From: Bacteroidaceae bacterium
Lineage (GTDB): Bacteria; Bacteroidota; Bacteroidia; Bacteroidales; Bacteroidaceae
Length of the DNA stretch: 64,000 nt
Direction: 5' to 3'
Assembly: GCA_017520935.1 (NCBI GenBank)
Contig: JAFXEF010000010.1
Span: 1 to 64,000 of the forward strand
The notes under the pieces were generated by a model, which searched no databases, was not told where the DNA came from, and was given only the letters and a program-made list of their open reading frames with translations. How positions within the stretch are numbered: position 1 is the first letter of the stretch; each line of letters starts with the position of its first letter. The translations under genes were made by a program, and so were the position numbers. Positions 53,282-62,879 of the stretch are shown one piece after another.

Positions 53282-54016
53282 TCAAGGTTTCTGAAATCCC
53301 CCTTCTTGTGAGGGGGTAGGGGAGGCTCCCATATTCATGATATGTACCGCCACGAGAGCCGCTGTCTCGGTGCGCAGACGCGACTTGCCTAAGGTGATGG
53401 GACGGAAGCCGTGGGTGATGGCTGCCTGCACCTCTTCGGGGCTGAAATCGCCTTCGGGGCCGATGAGCACGAGGGCATCTTCGCCGGGGACGAGAGCCTG
53501 CATGAGCGGCTCCTTCTCGCCCTCATAGCAGTGGGCGATAAACTTTTGTCCGGCGAAGGGCTGTGTGATGAACTTCATGAACGGAGTCATCGGGTTGAGG
53601 CGAGGCAATGTGGGCTTGAGCGATTGCTTCATGGCCGACACGAGTATCTTCTCCACACGCTCGGTCTTCACCACCTTGCGCTCCGAGAAGCGGCAGTCGA
53701 GGAAGGTGATTTCATCGACCCCAATCTCGGTGGCCTTCTCGGCAAACCATTCGATGCGGTCCATATTCTTCGTGGGGGCAAGTGCCAGATGCAGGTGACC
53801 CTGCCACAGGGGCTCGGGCGTGGAAGTCTCTACGATGCGCACATAGCATCGCTTGCCACTGATGACATCAATCTCGGCACGGAAGAACGAGCCTTTGCCA
53901 TCGGTGAGCATCACCTCGTCGCCTTCGGTGAGACGTAGCACGCGCAGTGCGTGAGCAGCCTCCTCTTGCGGCAGTTCGAGGGTAGTAGTAATGTCGGGAG
54001 TGTAGAATAGATGCAC
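53282..54016 (-). CDS. rsmE: 16S rRNA (uracil(1498)-N(3))-methyltransferase
   Basis: A 244-residue SPOUT-class methyltransferase acting on U1498 of 16S rRNA. An N-terminal PUA-like domain (HALRVLRLTEGDEVMLTDGKG) precedes the knot domain with LIGPEGDFSPEEV and the C-terminal LGKSRLRTETAALVAV motif that binds SAM. A 7-bp array lies just upstream, between it and the bifunctional-nuclease gene. Confidence 0.95.
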   Translation of the reverse strand: MHLFYTPDITTTLELPQEEAAHALRVLRLTEGDEVMLTDGKGSFFRAEIDVISGKRCYVRIVETSTPEPLWQGHLHLALAPTKNMDRIEWFAEKATEIGVDEITFLDCRFSERKVVKTERVEKILVSAMKQSLKPTLPRLNPMTPFMKFITQPFAGQKFIAHCYEGEKEPLMQALVPGEDALVLIGPEGDFSPEEVQAAITHGFRPITLGKSRLRTETAALVAVHIMNMGASPTPSQEGGFQKP

Positions 54017-54021
54017 TTTAT

Positions 54022-54052
54022 AACTTGAAAATTAAAAGTTGAAAATTGAAAG
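54022..54052. repeat. 7-bp tandem array (4 units) upstream of rsmE
   Basis: AACTTGA, AAATTAA, AAGTTGA and AAATTGA in 7-bp register, then AAG. It starts 6 bp before the rsmE start codon as read on the minus strand. Confidence 0.75.
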
Positions 54053-54074
54053 TAGGAGTGTTCCCCATGGGAAA

Positions 54075-54626
54075 TTAGGCTTCTCCCTCTTCTCTCTCTC
54101 GTATCACATCGCGCAAGTGCGCGGCAAGTTCGTAGTCCTCGCGTTCGATGGCTGTCTGCAGCACACTGCGCAGCACTTCGGTATTCATCACGGTAATAGG
54201 CATGGAGTAGGCTCCTCCGCCCTCATCGCGCATACACTGTGCATTGAGCAGTTCCTCGTCGATATAGATGGGGCGGTTCTGGTGCAGGGCAATGGCGATG
54301 GCATCAGAAGTGCGGGCATCCACGTTGACTGTCTGCCCATACTGTTCGCACACCAGATAGGAGTAGAACACGCCTGCCTTGACCTTATATATATATACCT
54401 CCCGAATGCGTATGGAGAAGGCATCGGCCATCCCTGCCAGCAGGTCGTGGAGCATGGGACGTTCGGTAGACACTCCTTTGAGGTACATGGCAATGGCCTG
54501 CGCCTCAAGCAAGCCTACCAGGATGGGTAGGCTGCGGTTGCCGTCGCGCTCATGCAACAAGGCTATATAGAACTTGTCGTTCGTTGCCTTCTGTAGTAAA
54601 TCCTGTACTTTAAGTTCGACTTTCAT
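54075..54626 (-). CDS. Bifunctional nuclease (BFN/DUF151) protein with UVR motif
   Basis: A 183-residue protein: an N-terminal BFN/DUF151 domain (IALLHERDGNRSLPILVGLLEAQAIA..., DARTSDAIAIALHQNRPIYIDEELL) of about 140 residues, then a C-terminal UvrB/C-type UVR helix pair (LQTAIEREDYELAAHLRDVI). Plant BFN proteins have RNase and DNase activity; the bacterial role is unknown. The BFN-UVR layout is common in Bacteroidetes. Its start lies 17 bp inside the end of the nucleoside transporter gene, implying co-translation. Confidence 0.88.
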   Translation of the reverse strand: MKVELKVQDLLQKATNDKFYIALLHERDGNRSLPILVGLLEAQAIAMYLKGVSTERPMLHDLLAGMADAFSIRIREVYIYKVKAGVFYSYLVCEQYGQTVNVDARTSDAIAIALHQNRPIYIDEELLNAQCMRDEGGGAYSMPITVMNTEVLRSVLQTAIEREDYELAAHLRDVIREREEGEA

Positions 54627-55887
54627 ATTGTTCCTTCACATGCTTATAACGGAAAATGAGGGCAAATAGTATAGCCACCACGAGGGCATAGGCTGCAAAG
54701 ATATACCATACCGTCTCCCATCCGGCCATCTGCGCCACAGGCGTGTCCTTCGAGTAAACCACCGCATTGACCACAGCCTGGGCACTCAGCGTACCTACAG
54801 TGGCTCCGAAGCCATTGGTCATCATGATGAAGAGACCCTGGGCACTGGAGCGGATATTCGTGTCCGTCTCTTTATTGACAAAGAGCGAACCCGAAATATT
54901 GAAGAAGTCGAATGCCACACCATACACAATCATCGACAACACGAAGAACCATACGCCATTGCCAGGATTGCCCACGGCAAAGAAGCCGAAGCGCAATACC
55001 CAAGCCAGCATGGCAATGAGCATCACATTCTTGATGCCAAAGCGTTTCAGACAGAAGGGGATGAGCAGGATACAGAGTGTCTCAGAGATTTGCGAGAGCG
55101 ATATCAGGATGTTGGCATGCTCCACGGCAAACGAGTCAGCATATTCGGCAATGCCCGCAAAACTGGAGATGAAGGGGTTGGCATAGCCGTTGGTAATCTG
55201 CAACGATACACCCAGCAGCATGGAGAAACAGAAGAAAATGGCCATCTTCTTCTGCTTGAAAAGGGCAAAAGCACGCAAACCGAGAACATCGACCATCGAC
55301 CCGGCCTTCCGAGCCTTGTTGACCGCACATGGAGGTAGCGTGAAGGCATACGCGCCGAGTGCCATACTCCACATCGCGCTTACGAAGAACTGCTCGTAGC
55401 CATGCTGGAAGCCCATGAGGTCGACAATCCACATCGACACAATGAAGCCTATGGTGCCAAACACACGGATAGACGGGAATGCCTTTACCGTATCGAGTCC
55501 CGAACGGTCGAGCGCTGAATACGACACCGAGTTGGAAAGGCCCAAGGTGGGCATGAAGAACGCCACACTGAGCGCATAGAAGGGGTATATCTGGCCAAAC
55601 GCCACGCTATCGCCATTAACCATGCCCATATAGCCTGCCATGGCCATAAAGGTGCCTGCCAGCAGGTGGCTGATGCCGAGCATCTTCTGTGCCGGCACAA
55701 AGCGGTCGGCCACGATACCGATGAGTGCCGGCATAAAGAGCGACACAAAGCCCTGCACCGAGTAGAACCAGCCTATATTCTCTGCCAAGCCCACCTTGGC
55801 CAAATAGCCACCCATCGAAGTGAGGTAGGCACCCCACACGGCGAACTCCAGGAAGTTCATCACTATCAATCGGACTTTCGTATTCAT
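54610..55887 (-). CDS. Nucleoside:H+ symporter family MFS transporter (NupG-like)
   Basis: A 425-residue inner-membrane protein with twelve membrane segments. The start MNFLEFAVWGAYLTSMGGYLA and VQGFVSLFMPALIGIVADRFVPAQ match the NupG/XapB nucleoside-proton symporter group. It should import nucleosides; precise preference unknown. First gene of the minus-strand group continuing through rsmE, truA and the EamA gene. Confidence 0.92.
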   Translation of the reverse strand: MNTKVRLIVMNFLEFAVWGAYLTSMGGYLAKVGLAENIGWFYSVQGFVSLFMPALIGIVADRFVPAQKMLGISHLLAGTFMAMAGYMGMVNGDSVAFGQIYPFYALSVAFFMPTLGLSNSVSYSALDRSGLDTVKAFPSIRVFGTIGFIVSMWIVDLMGFQHGYEQFFVSAMWSMALGAYAFTLPPCAVNKARKAGSMVDVLGLRAFALFKQKKMAIFFCFSMLLGVSLQITNGYANPFISSFAGIAEYADSFAVEHANILISLSQISETLCILLIPFCLKRFGIKNVMLIAMLAWVLRFGFFAVGNPGNGVWFFVLSMIVYGVAFDFFNISGSLFVNKETDTNIRSSAQGLFIMMTNGFGATVGTLSAQAVVNAVVYSKDTPVAQMAGWETVWYIFAAYALVVAILFALIFRYKHVKEQYESRT

Positions 55888-56027
55888 CGTCGTATGCAGC
55901 TATGGCTCTTTTTTATTGGAATGCAAATTTACGCCATTTTTTTAGAAACACAAAGAAGGGGTTTACTGTTTTCGGCCTCCACCGCAAGTAGTTGCTGGAG
56001 ACCCTTGCGGATGCCAATAAAAATACT

Positions 56028-56035
56028 TAATTTTG
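56028..56035 (+). promoter_or_regulatory. -7 box of the GH20 gene
   Basis: TAATTTTG matches the consensus, 33 bp before the ATG at 56069, with CTTG about 20 bp upstream as a weak -33 box. Confidence 0.45.
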
Positions 56036-56068
56036 CCGAACATATCATTAACAAATACCTGAAGACGT

Positions 56069-58378
56069 ATGAAAAAACACACTCTGTCGATGCTGTTACT
56101 CAGCTGTGGGCTGATTGCCTGCAACAACACCCCAACGGCCAACTATCAGATAGTCCCGTTGCCCCAAGAGATAACCGTAGCAGAAGGCTCCGGCTTTACC
56201 CTTGACGAAACAACTGTCATCGCATACCAAGGCGATGAGGAGATGAAGCGAAATGCCACATTCCTGGCCGAATATATCAAAGAAAAGGTGGAACTTGATT
56301 TGCCGGTTACCGACCAACCGGCCGGTAAGGCCATCACGCTGTCGGTAAGCAATAGTGGTGACAACCCGGAAGGCTATCATCTGACAGTAAACACTGACGG
56401 GGTGACAATCGCCGGAGCTTCGCCTGCCGGCGTATTCTACGGAATACAGACATTGCGCAAGGCTCTTCCCGTGACTAAAGGCAAAGCGAAGCTGCCTGCG
56501 GTAGAAATAAATGACTACCCCCGATTTAGCTATCGCGGTGCCCACCTCGACGTGTCACGCCACTTCTTTACTGTAGACTCCATAAAGCGTTTCATCGATA
56601 TATTGGCCCTACACAACATCAACCGTTTCCATTGGCATCTGACCGATGACCAAGGCTGGCGCTTCGAGATGAAAAAATACCCCAAGCTGTCTGCCATAGC
56701 TGCAGAGCGTGACGAAACGGTTATCGGACGCAACAGTGGAGAGTATGACGGACAACACTACGGTCCCTTCCAATACACTCAGGACGATTGCCGCGAAATC
56801 GTGGCTTATGCGGCCGAACGCCACATCACCGTAATTCCCGAGATAGACCTCCCCGGTCACATGCAGGCTGCATTGGCTGCCTACCCCGAATATGGATGCA
56901 CCGGAGGCCCGTACGAAGTGTGGAAGATGTGGGGCGTATCTGAGAACGTGCTCTGTGCCGGCAACGATGCCACACTGCAATTCATTGAGGATGTGTTGAC
57001 CGAGATTGTAGAAGTATTCCCCTCTGAATATATACACGTAGGTGGCGACGAATGCCCTAAGACAGAATGGGAGAAATGCCCCAAATGCCAGGCACGTATC
57101 AAAGCCCTTGGACTCAAGGATGATGACAAGCACAGTGCAGAGATGTATCTGCAAAGTTTCGTGATATCGCATGCCGAAAAGTTCCTCAACAGCAAGGGAC
57201 GCAAGATTATCGGCTGGGACGAGATACTCGAAGGCGAACTGGCACCTACGGCCACCGTACATTCGTGGCGTGGTATCTCCGGTGGATTGGAGGCGGCCAA
57301 GAAAGGGCACAATTGCATCATGTCGCCTAATACTTACATGTATTTCGACTATTACCAGACGAAGCATACTGACGATGAGCCCTTGGCTATCGGTGGTTAC
57401 GTACCTGTAGAAACCGTATACAACTACGAACCCATGCACCCCTCACTAACCCCCGAGCAGCAGAAGCACATCATTGGCGTACAAGCCAACCTATGGACGG
57501 AATATATTCACACTTTCACTCACGTGGAATATATGGAACTTCCCCGTATGGCTGCCCTCTGCGAAGTGCAGTGGTGCAAGCCTGAAAACAAGGATTATGA
57601 AAACTTCAAGCAACGTGTCATTCCATTGGTTGAACTCTACGATATCAAAGGGTATAATTACGCAAAACATATCTTCGATGTAAACGCAACATTCACAGCC
57701 GACACGATAGGAAACTGTGTAATAGCCGAACTCTGCACCATAGACGGGCGTCCCATCTACTATACCACCGATGGAAGTGAACCAACCGAGGCATCGCCTA
57801 TATATGAGAAGCCTATCAGGATCAAAGCCAACTGCATATTAAAGGCAAAGGGCATCGGCAAGCGTGGTGCCACACGCCTATTCTCCGAGAACATTACCTT
57901 CAATAAGGCTACAGCCAAGCCCGTTACCTTACTGCAGCCGACTCACCGTAGCTATGGATACGCTGGAGCTCCTACACTTACCGATGGGCTGAAGGGCAAC
58001 CACAACTACCGCACAGGACGCTGGTTGGGCTTTGCGGGCAATGACTTCGAAGCTGTAATCGACCTGCAAAAACCTGAAGCGGTGAGTCAGGTATCGCTCA
58101 GCACCTGTGTGGAGAAGGGTGATTGGGTATTCGATGCCCGAGGCCTTATCGTATCCGTATCAGAAGATGGGGAGCAGTATGTCGAGGTGTTCAGAGAAGA
58201 GTACCCTGCCATGACTGAGAAGAATCCCAACCAGATATATCATCACGAGATGAACTTCACCGCCATCAAGGCACGCTACGTAAAAGTCAAGGCACTTGTA
58301 GAGCATAGCATGCCTGACTGGCACGGTGCCAAGGGCTATGGTGCCTTCCTGTTTGTGGATGAGATAGCCGTCAACTGA
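56069..58378 (+). CDS. Beta-N-acetylhexosaminidase, GH20 lipoprotein
   Basis: A 769-residue lipoprotein (MKKHTLSMLLLSCGLIAC, Cys18). Domain order: GH20b N-terminal domain (~25-150), GH20 TIM barrel (~150-510) with the catalytic Asp-Glu pair in HVGGDECPKTEW and RYRGAHLDVSRHF-like entry, a chitobiase C-terminal domain (~540-610, YYTTDGSEPTEASPIYEKP), and an F5/8 type C (CBM32-like) domain at the end. It removes terminal GlcNAc or GalNAc from host glycans or chitin fragments, at the outer membrane or periplasm. Monocistronic, ending at a strong terminator. Confidence 0.94.
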   Translation: MKKHTLSMLLLSCGLIACNNTPTANYQIVPLPQEITVAEGSGFTLDETTVIAYQGDEEMKRNATFLAEYIKEKVELDLPVTDQPAGKAITLSVSNSGDNPEGYHLTVNTDGVTIAGASPAGVFYGIQTLRKALPVTKGKAKLPAVEINDYPRFSYRGAHLDVSRHFFTVDSIKRFIDILALHNINRFHWHLTDDQGWRFEMKKYPKLSAIAAERDETVIGRNSGEYDGQHYGPFQYTQDDCREIVAYAAERHITVIPEIDLPGHMQAALAAYPEYGCTGGPYEVWKMWGVSENVLCAGNDATLQFIEDVLTEIVEVFPSEYIHVGGDECPKTEWEKCPKCQARIKALGLKDDDKHSAEMYLQSFVISHAEKFLNSKGRKIIGWDEILEGELAPTATVHSWRGISGGLEAAKKGHNCIMSPNTYMYFDYYQTKHTDDEPLAIGGYVPVETVYNYEPMHPSLTPEQQKHIIGVQANLWTEYIHTFTHVEYMELPRMAALCEVQWCKPENKDYENFKQRVIPLVELYDIKGYNYAKHIFDVNATFTADTIGNCVIAELCTIDGRPIYYTTDGSEPTEASPIYEKPIRIKANCILKAKGIGKRGATRLFSENITFNKATAKPVTLLQPTHRSYGYAGAPTLTDGLKGNHNYRTGRWLGFAGNDFEAVIDLQKPEAVSQVSLSTCVEKGDWVFDARGLIVSVSEDGEQYVEVFREEYPAMTEKNPNQIYHHEMNFTAIKARYVKVKALVEHSMPDWHGAKGYGAFLFVDEIAVN

Positions 58379-58395
58379 AAGGAAAAAGTATAAAA

Positions 58396-58433
58396 AGAAT
58401 AGCGAGAAATGCTTAGGCGTTTCTCGCTATTCT
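58396..58433. terminator. Bidirectional terminator between GH20 and proS
   Basis: A perfect 14-bp stem (58396-58409 with 58420-58433), followed by TTTTTTTC on the plus strand and preceded by an A-run for the minus strand. Convergent genes. Confidence 0.88.
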
Positions 58434-58457
58434 TTTTTTCGTTATAGGGTATTGTCA

Positions 58458-59939
58458 TCAATAGGCACGAGCAAAGAGCACACGGCGTGCCGAAGGCTTG
58501 CCTGTCACCATACATATACCTGGTGTGGTGTCGCCCTCCAAGGGGATGCAGCGGATAGTAGCCTTGGTCTCCTCCTTGATGCGCTCCTCTGTCTCGGGAG
58601 TACCATCCCAGTGAGCCAATACGAAGCCACCTTTCTCAATCTGTTCCTTGAACTCATCGTAGGTGTCCACTACGGCTGTGTGCTCTTCGCGGTAGCGCAG
58701 AGCCTTCTGGTAAATGCCTTCCTGAATTTCGTTGAGCAGGCCGAGTACGTATTCTTCGATGCCGTCGCATGAGCGGGTCTCCTTCTCCAAGGTGTCTCGT
58801 CTCATCACCTCCATGGTGTTGTTTTCAAGGTCGCGGCCACCCATCACAAGGCGCACGGGCACGCCCTTGAGCTCATAGTCGGCAAACTTGAAGCCAGGGC
58901 GCTTGTTGTCGGCATTGTCATACTTGACGCTTACACCCATGGCACGCAGTTTCGAAACGATGCCTTCGACCTTGGCATCGATGGCACTGAGTTGCTCGGC
59001 ATTCTTATATATAGGCACGATGACTACCTGGATGGGGGCGAGCTTCGGAGGTAGCACGAGGCCATTGTCGTCGGAGTGAGCCATGATGAGGGCACCCATC
59101 AAGCGGGTCGATACACCCCATGAGCTGGCCCACACGTACTGCATGTTGTTCTCCTTGTCTACGTACTGTACGTCGAACGCTTTGGCAAAGTTCTGCCCGA
59201 GGAAGTGCGAGGTACCGCTCTGCAATGCCTTGCCATCCTGCATCAGGGCCTCGATGGTGTAGGTGTCGAGTGCGCCGGCAAAGCGCTCATTGGCACTCTT
59301 CACGCCCTTGACCACAGGCAAGGCCATGTACTTCTCGGCAAACTCGCCGTAGAGGTTGATCATCTCCTTGGTCTTGTCCTCGGCCTCCTCACGGGTGGCA
59401 TGAGCAGTGTGACCCTCCTGCCAGAGGAACTCGGCAGTGCGGAGAAACAGACGGGTACGCATCTCCCAACGCATCACATTGGCCCACTGGTTGCACAAGA
59501 TGGGCAGGTCGCGGTATGAGTGTATCCAATTCTTATAGGTACTCCAGATAATGGTTTCCGAGGTGGGGCGGATGATGAGTTCCTCTTCAAGACGTGCTGC
59601 GGGATCAACAACCACCCCACTGCCATCCTCCGCATTCTTCAAACGGTAGTGAGTCACCACGGCACACTCCTTGGCGAAACCTTCCACATGGTCGGCCTCG
59701 CGTGAGAGATATGATTTCGGGATGAGCAAAGGGAAGTAGGCATTGACTACGCCCGTCTCCTTAAACATCTTGTCAAGCTGAGCCTGCATCTTCTCCCAGA
59801 TAGCATAGCCGTAGGGCTTGATCACCATACATCCGCGCACTGCCGACTGCTCGGCAAGGTCGGCCTTCACGACCAGGTCATTGTACCACTGCGAATAGTT
59901 TTCGCTACGTTTGGTAAGTTCTTTCAGTTCTTTTGCCAT
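58458..59939 (-). CDS. proS: Prolyl-tRNA synthetase (archaeal/eukaryotic-type)
   Basis: A 493-residue class II synthetase of the short ProS type lacking the editing insertion. Motifs: [30 protein letters not shown] (motif 2 region), [12 protein letters not shown], and the anticodon-binding domain with [16 protein letters not shown] and [15 protein letters not shown]. It ends in Tyr, as is common for this type. Essential gene, single unit, divergent from the OmpA-like lipoprotein gene. Confidence 0.96.
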   Translation of the reverse strand: MAKELKELTKRSENYSQWYNDLVVKADLAEQSAVRGCMVIKPYGYAIWEKMQAQLDKMFKETGVVNAYFPLLIPKSYLSREADHVEGFAKECAVVTHYRLKNAEDGSGVVVDPAARLEEELIIRPTSETIIWSTYKNWIHSYRDLPILCNQWANVMRWEMRTRLFLRTAEFLWQEGHTAHATREEAEDKTKEMINLYGEFAEKYMALPVVKGVKSANERFAGALDTYTIEALMQDGKALQSGTSHFLGQNFAKAFDVQYVDKENNMQYVWASSWGVSTRLMGALIMAHSDDNGLVLPPKLAPIQVVIVPIYKNAEQLSAIDAKVEGIVSKLRAMGVSVKYDNADNKRPGFKFADYELKGVPVRLVMGGRDLENNTMEVMRRDTLEKETRSCDGIEEYVLGLLNEIQEGIYQKALRYREEHTAVVDTYDEFKEQIEKGGFVLAHWDGTPETEERIKEETKATIRCIPLEGDTTPGICMVTGKPSARRVLFARAY

Positions 59940-60159
59940 ATTATTTATAATGTATATATCTCATATATTTGGGACGGCAGGAAGGAGGCATCTTTCCTCT
60001 CCGTTACTTACGGTGCCATATTCGGCATGCAAAATTACATTTTTTTCATCGTTTAGCACTTCTTTTTTTCGTAAAATATGGTAATATCTTATTTTTTCAT
60101 TACTTTCGCGAAAGAAATAAGCGAAATATCATTTACTAACACTCATTAAAGATTTAAGT

Positions 60160-60837
60160 ATGAAGTTAAAAGTTCTGGCTTTGGGTTTGTGTGCTGCATT
60201 GCTTCTCAGCTCTTGCGGCAGTTGGAAGAACACGGGTTATGGTACTGCAATCGGTACAGCCGCTGGTGCTGCAATCGGTTTGGGTATCGGTCACTTGGCT
60301 GGTAACAAGACTGTAGGTACAGCCGTAGGTGCTGCTGTTGGTGCTGGTGCCGGTGCGCTTATCGGACGCAAGATGGACAAAGCCGCCGAGGCTGCCAAGC
60401 AGGTAGAGGGCGCTCAGGTGCAGCTTGTAGAAATCAATGGTTTGCCCGCAGTGAAGGTGACCTTCGAATCAGGTATCCTTTTCGACTTCAACAGTTCTAA
60501 GCCGAGCGATGATGCCAAGGCAAGCCTCGCCAAGTTTGCTGAGGTGCTCAAGAGCACTCCCGATGCCGACGTAGCTATCCTCGGCCACACCGACAATGTA
60601 GGTACCGAGAAGGTCAACCAGTCAGTGTCAGAGAAGCGTGCCAAGGCCGTAGCTGACTATCTGAAGTCACAAGATGTGCCCGCCAGCCAGATCAAGGACG
60701 TGCAGGGTATGAACTACAGCCAGCCCGTAGCCTCTAACGATACCGAAGAGGGTCGTGCACAGAATCGCCGTGTAGAGGTCTATATGTATGCGAGCCAGGC
60801 TATGATTGATGCAGCTAACACTGAGGCAGCAAAGTAA
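60160..60837 (+). CDS. OmpA-family lipoprotein with glycine zipper
   Basis: A 225-residue outer-membrane lipoprotein (MKLKVLALGLCAALLLSSC, Cys19). A glycine-zipper segment (GTAIGTAAGAAIGLGIGHLAG, then GTAVGAAVGAGAGALIGRKMD; residues 28-70) probably inserts in membrane, and an OmpA C-terminal peptidoglycan-binding domain follows (FNSSKPSDDAKASLAKFAEVL..., ILGHTDNVGTEKVNQSVSEKRAKAV..., RAQNRRVEVYM). It likely ties the outer membrane to the cell wall. A TACTTTCG box (60101-60108) may be its -7 element. Terminator follows. Confidence 0.92.
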   Translation: MKLKVLALGLCAALLLSSCGSWKNTGYGTAIGTAAGAAIGLGIGHLAGNKTVGTAVGAAVGAGAGALIGRKMDKAAEAAKQVEGAQVQLVEINGLPAVKVTFESGILFDFNSSKPSDDAKASLAKFAEVLKSTPDADVAILGHTDNVGTEKVNQSVSEKRAKAVADYLKSQDVPASQIKDVQGMNYSQPVASNDTEEGRAQNRRVEVYMYASQAMIDAANTEAAK

Positions 60838-60861
60838 CCTTTAAGGACAATGAACATTTAC

Positions 60862-60892
60862 TACCCGGCCAAGGTTAACACTTGGTCGGGTA
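60862..60892 (+). terminator. Terminator after the OmpA-like gene
   Basis: TACCCGGCCAAG pairs with CTTGGTCGGGTA with one G-T pair, loop of 7 bp. Confidence 0.75.
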
Positions 60893-60926
60893 CTTTGACA
60901 AAACAATACATAACCTAATTTCAACT

Positions 60927-61220
60927 ATGAGTATCTATTTCGACGGCCTGCTTATAGGAGCTGCAACCTTTCTCATCATCGGATTGTTTCACCCGTTAGT
61001 CATCAAGGCCGAATACTACCTTGGTGTCAAGTGTTGGTGGATGTTTCTTATTGCCGGCATTGTAGGTGTCATCAGTTCGCTCTTTGTATACAATTCGCTG
61101 CTCTCAACCCTACTCGGAGTCTTCTCCTTCTCCTCTTTCTGGAGCATCAAGGAACTTTTCCAACAACGCGAGCGAGTGCGTAAAGGTTGGTTCCCCAAGA
61201 ATCCGAGAAGAAAACACTAA
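60927..61220 (+). CDS. DUF4491 membrane protein
   Basis: A 97-residue inner-membrane protein with three predicted membrane segments (LLIGAATFLIIGLFHPLVI, WWMFLIAGIVGVISSLF, LLSTLLGVFSFSSFWSI) and a basic C-terminal tail (RVRKGWFPKNPRRKH). The ATG at 60927 (MSIYFDGLLIG) is chosen; the upstream frame runs into the terminator at 60862-60892. I recognise it as DUF4491, of unknown role. The ZIP transporter gene follows 17 bp later. Confidence 0.85.
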   Translation: MSIYFDGLLIGAATFLIIGLFHPLVIKAEYYLGVKCWWMFLIAGIVGVISSLFVYNSLLSTLLGVFSFSSFWSIKELFQQRERVRKGWFPKNPRRKH

Positions 61221-61237
61221 TAATCAGATAAGAACTT

Positions 61238-62020
61238 ATGTACTTCACCATCCTTGGCTTCACCCTTATCTTTCTCGCCACCACAGCCGGCTCGGCACTC
61301 GTCTATTGTTTTCGTGGCGACATCTCCAAGCGTACCAACTCCATTCTTCTCGGTTTTGCAGCTGGGGTGATGATAGCTGCCTCCGTATGGTCGCTGATTA
61401 TACCCTCCATCGAGGAGGCCGAGTCCACGTTCGGACAGTTATCCTGGGTTCCTGCTGCCGTCAGTTTCCTGCTTGGTGGCCTGTTCGTGATGCTGCTCGA
61501 CCATGTCATCCCCCATTTCCACGCTGGCAGCAATCATGAAGAGGGTCCCCACTCATCAGCCCGCAAAAGCACCAAACTCTTCCTCGCCGTAACCATCCAC
61601 AATATCCCCGAGGGGCTTGCCGTAGGATTTGCTTTCGGAGCCGCAGCCGTAAGTGGCGATCCTGCGGGCTATTACGCTGCTTTAGGACTTGCCATCGGTA
61701 TGTCCATACAGAACTTCCCTGAGGGTGCTGCCATCGCTCTTCCAATGCGCACGGCCACCCGTAGCAAACATCGCGCTTTCCTGTATGGTATGGGCAGTGG
61801 AGCGGTCGAGCCCATTGCTGCCGCTTTGGGATTCTTCCTCTCTACCGAATTGGCCACGTTGCAACCCTGGTTTCTCGGTTTTGCAGCCGGTGCCATGATT
61901 TTTGTCGTGGCCGAAGACCTCATCCCCGACTCCAACATCAACGAATACCCACACACCGGCACTTGGGGCGTGATGGCAGGTTTCGTCATTATGATGGTGC
62001 TTGACGTAGCTTTAGGATGA
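61238..62020 (+). CDS. ZIP-family metal transporter
   Basis: A 260-residue inner-membrane protein with eight predicted membrane segments. The transport site HNIPEGLAVG (TM4) and QNFPEGAAIALP and EPIAAALGFFL (TM5 region) match the GufA/ZIP group, which imports zinc, iron or manganese. A His-rich loop (FHAGSNHEEGPHSSARKS) lies after TM3. It overlaps the convergent DUF1460 gene by 9 bp at the 3' ends. No metal-regulator site is seen. Confidence 0.92.
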   Translation: MYFTILGFTLIFLATTAGSALVYCFRGDISKRTNSILLGFAAGVMIAASVWSLIIPSIEEAESTFGQLSWVPAAVSFLLGGLFVMLLDHVIPHFHAGSNHEEGPHSSARKSTKLFLAVTIHNIPEGLAVGFAFGAAAVSGDPAGYYAALGLAIGMSIQNFPEGAAIALPMRTATRSKHRAFLYGMGSGAVEPIAAALGFFLSTELATLQPWFLGFAAGAMIFVVAEDLIPDSNINEYPHTGTWGVMAGFVIMMVLDVALG

Positions 62021-62791
62021 CAAACGGCTGCATAGCCTCACCACCCTCACTCCCGGGCAACTATTGCGCTCTTTCAGATAGTCATATAGAGTGCGTTCAT
62101 CGATGACCACACGTCCATGACTCATCGAGGCGTGCATAAGATGCAGCTTGCCATCCTGCCACACGGCAAAACCAAGATGAGTCACATCAAGTCCGTCTAT
62201 GGTCGTCACCAAGGCAAGAATATCACCGTCACGAATAGGCAGCTCCTTAGGTGTAAGATTCAAACATGACTTGTCGATATAGGAGATAGGGTAGCGCATA
62301 TACTGCTGCTCTATTCCTCTCATCGAATCTACCGCCCACGCATGAGCCTTGAGATAAGGATAACTCTCTGGGTGTCTACTCATAAAGTTGAGTGTGAGCG
62401 TATCGGTTCGCCACAGGCAGGCATCGCTTTCCGTAGGCATCAGCTCATACCATACACCGCGCTTGGCGTTACAAGCTACCCAATCGGTAAAGTAATGGAG
62501 CCGGGAGAGATACCCGTCAATCACTCCATCGCGATAGCGGAGAGCCTGTACGTGTTGCTCAATGGTGAGACTATCGTGTCTTTCAGCCAACCACCGAGCC
62601 ACAGAGAGTTCCACAAAGGTGGTGCAATCAACCTGCAAAGTATCGACAATCAGGCGCTCCTCGCCCTCTGTCTCAAGTGTGCCGCTGACATAGGGGACAC
62701 CGAGAAGACTCTCTCCCAATCGGGGAGGAGTATCTGCCACAGCCCAAAGTGTCGGGCAGAGCAAACAAACCGTCAGCATCCAATGTTTCAT
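62012..62791 (-). CDS. DUF1460 N-acetylmuramoyl-L-alanine amidase-like protein
   Basis: A 259-residue exported protein (signal peptide residues 1-19, ending AVA). DUF1460 enzymes have a papain-like fold related to NlpC/P60; the likely catalytic Cys is in TLQVDCTTFVELSVARWLA, with His in VTHLGFAVW. Some relatives act on peptidoglycan fragments. Probably periplasmic cell-wall recycling or remodelling (inference). Divergent from the DUF5103 gene. Confidence 0.88.
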   Translation of the reverse strand: MKHWMLTVCLLCPTLWAVADTPPRLGESLLGVPYVSGTLETEGEERLIVDTLQVDCTTFVELSVARWLAERHDSLTIEQHVQALRYRDGVIDGYLSRLHYFTDWVACNAKRGVWYELMPTESDACLWRTDTLTLNFMSRHPESYPYLKAHAWAVDSMRGIEQQYMRYPISYIDKSCLNLTPKELPIRDGDILALVTTIDGLDVTHLGFAVWQDGKLHLMHASMSHGRVVIDERTLYDYLKERNSCPGVRVVRLCSRLSS

Positions 62792-62849
62792 CTCGGGTGT
62801 AAAGATAATACAATTGCACGAATAAATTGTGCGATTGGTACATTTTTAC

Positions 62850-62857
62850 TACTTTTG
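62850..62857 (+). promoter_or_regulatory. -7 box of the DUF5103 gene
   Basis: TACTTTTG matches TAnnTTTG, 22 bp before the ATG at 62880; the -33 region has only a weak match. Confidence 0.4.
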
Positions 62858-62879
62858 CCTCTTGATACAAACTGACAGT

